A stretch of DNA of 6,038 nt from positions 1 through 6,038 of the forward strand of contig UQFM01000088.1 in assembly GCA_900540295.1 (NCBI GenBank). The letters are read 5' to 3'. Shown piece after piece: positions 5,190 to 6,038 of the stretch (its first letter is position 1; the number at the start of each line of letters is the position of its first letter). The DNA comes from an uncultured Oscillospiraceae bacterium. Its GTDB lineage: Bacteria > Bacillota > Clostridia > Oscillospirales > Acutalibacteraceae. The position numbers were made by a program, and so were the translations under genes. Under the pieces are notes generated by a model. It saw nothing but the letters and a program-made list of their open reading frames with translations, made no database searches and was not told the DNA's origin.

Positions 5190-5288
5190 TTGATTCATAA
5201 TTTTGCAACTGCCGCGTTGCCGTGGATTTTATTGGGTTTGTTTGTGGCAATAAGCTGTTCGTATATGGGCATTCGGCAGAAAAAGTAA
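5190..5288 (+). CDS. 32-residue membrane miniprotein with TTG start
   Basis: A short frame starts at TTG 5190, eight bases after a strong AGGGGG (5176-5181), and ends at TAA 5286-5288. The product begins M-I-H-N-F-A-T-A-A-L-P-W-I, has one hydrophobic helix (about 9-26) and ends R-Q-K-K. That layout suggests a single-pass inner-membrane peptide with a positive cytoplasmic tail. It starts 13 bases after the DUF2812 stop and would be the third gene of the PadR operon. The ribosome binding site, helix and charge pattern argue for a real gene. Its shortness and non-ATG start are the reasons for doubt. It could be a small subunit of the DUF2812 protein or a membrane-stress peptide. I do not recognise a named family. 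Confidence 0.65.
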   Translation: MIHNFATAALPWILLGLFVAISCSYMGIRQKK

Positions 5289-5295
5289 TGCTCTA

Positions 5296-5350
5296 AAGTT
5301 CCTCCCTCTGACGAGGGAGGTGGCACGCCGTAGGCGTGACGGAGGGAGAG
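5296..5350. repeat. Palindromic intergenic repeat (REP/MITE-like)
   Basis: CCTCCCTC (5301-5308) and GAGGGAGG (5313-5320) form a perfect 8-bp hairpin around TGAC. CACGCC (5324-5329) and GGCGTG (5333-5338) form a second hairpin around GTA. GGAGGGAG (5341-5348) repeats the first hairpin's right arm. From memory, very similar modular sequences are dispersed in genomes of gut Clostridia, but I could not check copy number. There is no T-tract, so it is not an ordinary terminator. It separates the PadR operon from the acetyltransferase gene. Confidence 0.7.
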
Positions 5351-5356
5351 AAGTTT

Positions 5357-5914
5357 TTGAAAATTCGGAAAATGGAAGCACGGGACATTCCCGCCGCGGA
5401 GCGGATTTGCCTTGCTACGGCGAATGAAAGTCTGCGGTGTACCGCAGACGCACGCGAAAATACGCTTTTGCTTTACAATCGGTATTATACGCGCGCGTGT
5501 TTGGATGATTGCTTTGCGGCGGTGAACGATGCAGATGAAGCGGTCGGCTATATTCTTTGCGCGCCCGATTATGAAAGTTACTGTAACGGTTTTCGGGAAA
5601 ATGAATGCAAAGAAATCCGAAAGCTCGGCGTTTTACGCGGCGTACGCGCGTATTTTGAACAGCGGCTGCAAAAGAAATATGCAAAAAAGTACCCTGCGCA
5701 TCTGCACATTGATTTACTGCCCGAAGCACAGGGGCAGGGCGGCGGCACGGCGCTGATGAATGCGCTGAAAGCGCATTTGCGCGAAAAAAACGTGCGGGGC
5801 GTGTTTCTCTGCGTCGGGAAGGACAATAAAAAAGCCCTGCGGTTTTATAAAAAGCAGGACTTTCAGGTTTTGAATATTGTCGGAGGTGCGGTTTTGATGG
5901 GGTGTATGCTGTAA
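5357..5914 (+). CDS. GNAT family N-acetyltransferase
   Basis: This 185-residue cytoplasmic enzyme should transfer an acetyl group from acetyl-CoA to an unknown amine. The N-terminus (K-I-R-K-M-E-A-R-D-I) is typical of GNAT strand 1. Motif A runs from about 115 to 140: H-L-H-I-D-L-L-P-E, then Q125-G-Q-G128-G-G130-T as the pyrophosphate-binding loop and its helix. Motif B holds V-G-K-D-N157 and A-L-R-F-Y164, where the tyrosine is the usual general acid, followed by K-K-Q-D-F. The frame extends to GTG 5336, but that codon lies inside the palindromic repeat. TTG 5357, downstream of GGAGGGAG (5341-5348), gives the better N-terminus; ATG 5372 is a third option without a ribosome binding site. No promoter is visible after 5288, so it may depend on read-through from the PadR operon. 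Confidence 0.88.
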   Translation: MKIRKMEARDIPAAERICLATANESLRCTADARENTLLLYNRYYTRACLDDCFAAVNDADEAVGYILCAPDYESYCNGFRENECKEIRKLGVLRGVRAYFEQRLQKKYAKKYPAHLHIDLLPEAQGQGGGTALMNALKAHLREKNVRGVFLCVGKDNKKALRFYKKQDFQVLNIVGGAVLMGCML

Positions 5915-5935
5915 TTTTTGTATTCGTACAATCAA

Positions 5936-5967
5936 GAAAAGCACCTGCCGTCGGTCAGGTGCTTTTC
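5936..5967. terminator. Bidirectional hairpin terminator after the acetyltransferase gene
   Basis: GAAAAGCACCTG (5936-5947) pairs perfectly with CAGGTGCTTTTC (5956-5967) around an eight-base loop. The A-tract on the left arm and T-tract on the right arm let it act on either strand. It begins 21 bases after the stop codon. The U-run is part of the stem, so efficiency may be moderate. Confidence 0.8.
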
Positions 5968-5992
5968 ATAATGGCTTCGCATCGGGTTATTC

Positions 5993-6038
5993 CTGTCTCT
6001 TATACACATCTCCGAGCCCACGAGACCGATCAGTATCT
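5993..6038 (+). other. Illumina Nextera adapter contamination at the contig end
   Basis: Bases 5993-6011 read CTGTCTCTTATACACATCT, the Nextera transposase mosaic end. CCGAGCCCACGAGAC (6012-6026) is the read-2 adapter part. CGATCAGT (6027-6034) has the length and position of an i7 index, and ATCT (6035-6038) matches the first bases of the P7 segment. This is library sequence, not genome. Natural sequence should be taken to end at 5992. Confidence 0.98.

Noticed and set aside
5336..5356. GTG start of the acetyltransferase inside the repeat
   Set aside because: No ribosome site precedes it, the first seven residues would come from repeat sequence, and TTG 5357 gives a standard GNAT beginning. 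It cannot be fully excluded.
1..5992. CRISPR array, tRNA, insertion sequence or phage genes
   Set aside because: No regularly spaced repeats, cloverleaf, transposase or phage protein was found. The only repeats are the terminator pair, the operators and the palindromic element.

Overview
The window looks like a contig end from a Firmicutes genome, most likely a gut-type member of the class Clostridia. The evidence is strong Shine-Dalgarno sites (AGGAGG, GGGAGG), TTGACA/TATAAT-type promoters, many T-tailed terminators, a PadR/DUF2812 gene pair, and a palindromic repeat of a kind I remember from gut Clostridia. All genes lie on the + strand. There is no tRNA, rRNA, CRISPR array, transposase or phage gene. 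The last 46 bases (5993-6038) are not biological: they are Illumina Nextera adapter plus an index, so genomic sequence ends at about 5992.

Left module (1-1712): after the probable tail of an upstream gene and a terminator, an extended -10 promoter drives a secreted zinc-dependent phospholipase C (237-1199). Its mRNA appears to begin with an orphan Shine-Dalgarno sequence resembling the STAB-SD stabilisers of Bacillus mRNAs. A small four-helix membrane protein of unknown function follows one base after it (1201-1626). The module ends at a terminator that is identical over 40 bp to the one before it, so the two genes sit between direct repeats.

Middle module (1713-4200): a leader with two inverted repeats precedes a kinase-fold phosphotransferase (APH family, 1855-2838). 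Its stop codon overlaps the start of a MATE multidrug/cation antiporter (2838-4175). The pair ends at a terminator that overlaps the MATE stop codon.

Right module (4201-5968): a near-consensus promoter carries two palindromic operators spaced 20 bp apart and drives a PadR-family repressor (4309-4623). A membrane-anchored DUF2812 protein follows (4625-5176), then an unlisted 32-residue membrane miniprotein starting at TTG (5190-5288). This is the most coherent candidate for a poorly described system: an autoregulated, probably signal-responsive membrane operon. A palindromic repeat then separates it from a GNAT acetyltransferase (5357-5914) and appears to supply that gene's ribosome binding site. 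A bidirectional hairpin terminator closes the module.

Sampled stretches suggest the phospholipase gene is lower in G+C (roughly 30-48% per 60 bases) than the kinase and MATE genes (roughly 50-60%). I could not run searches, so family assignments rest on motifs read by eye.
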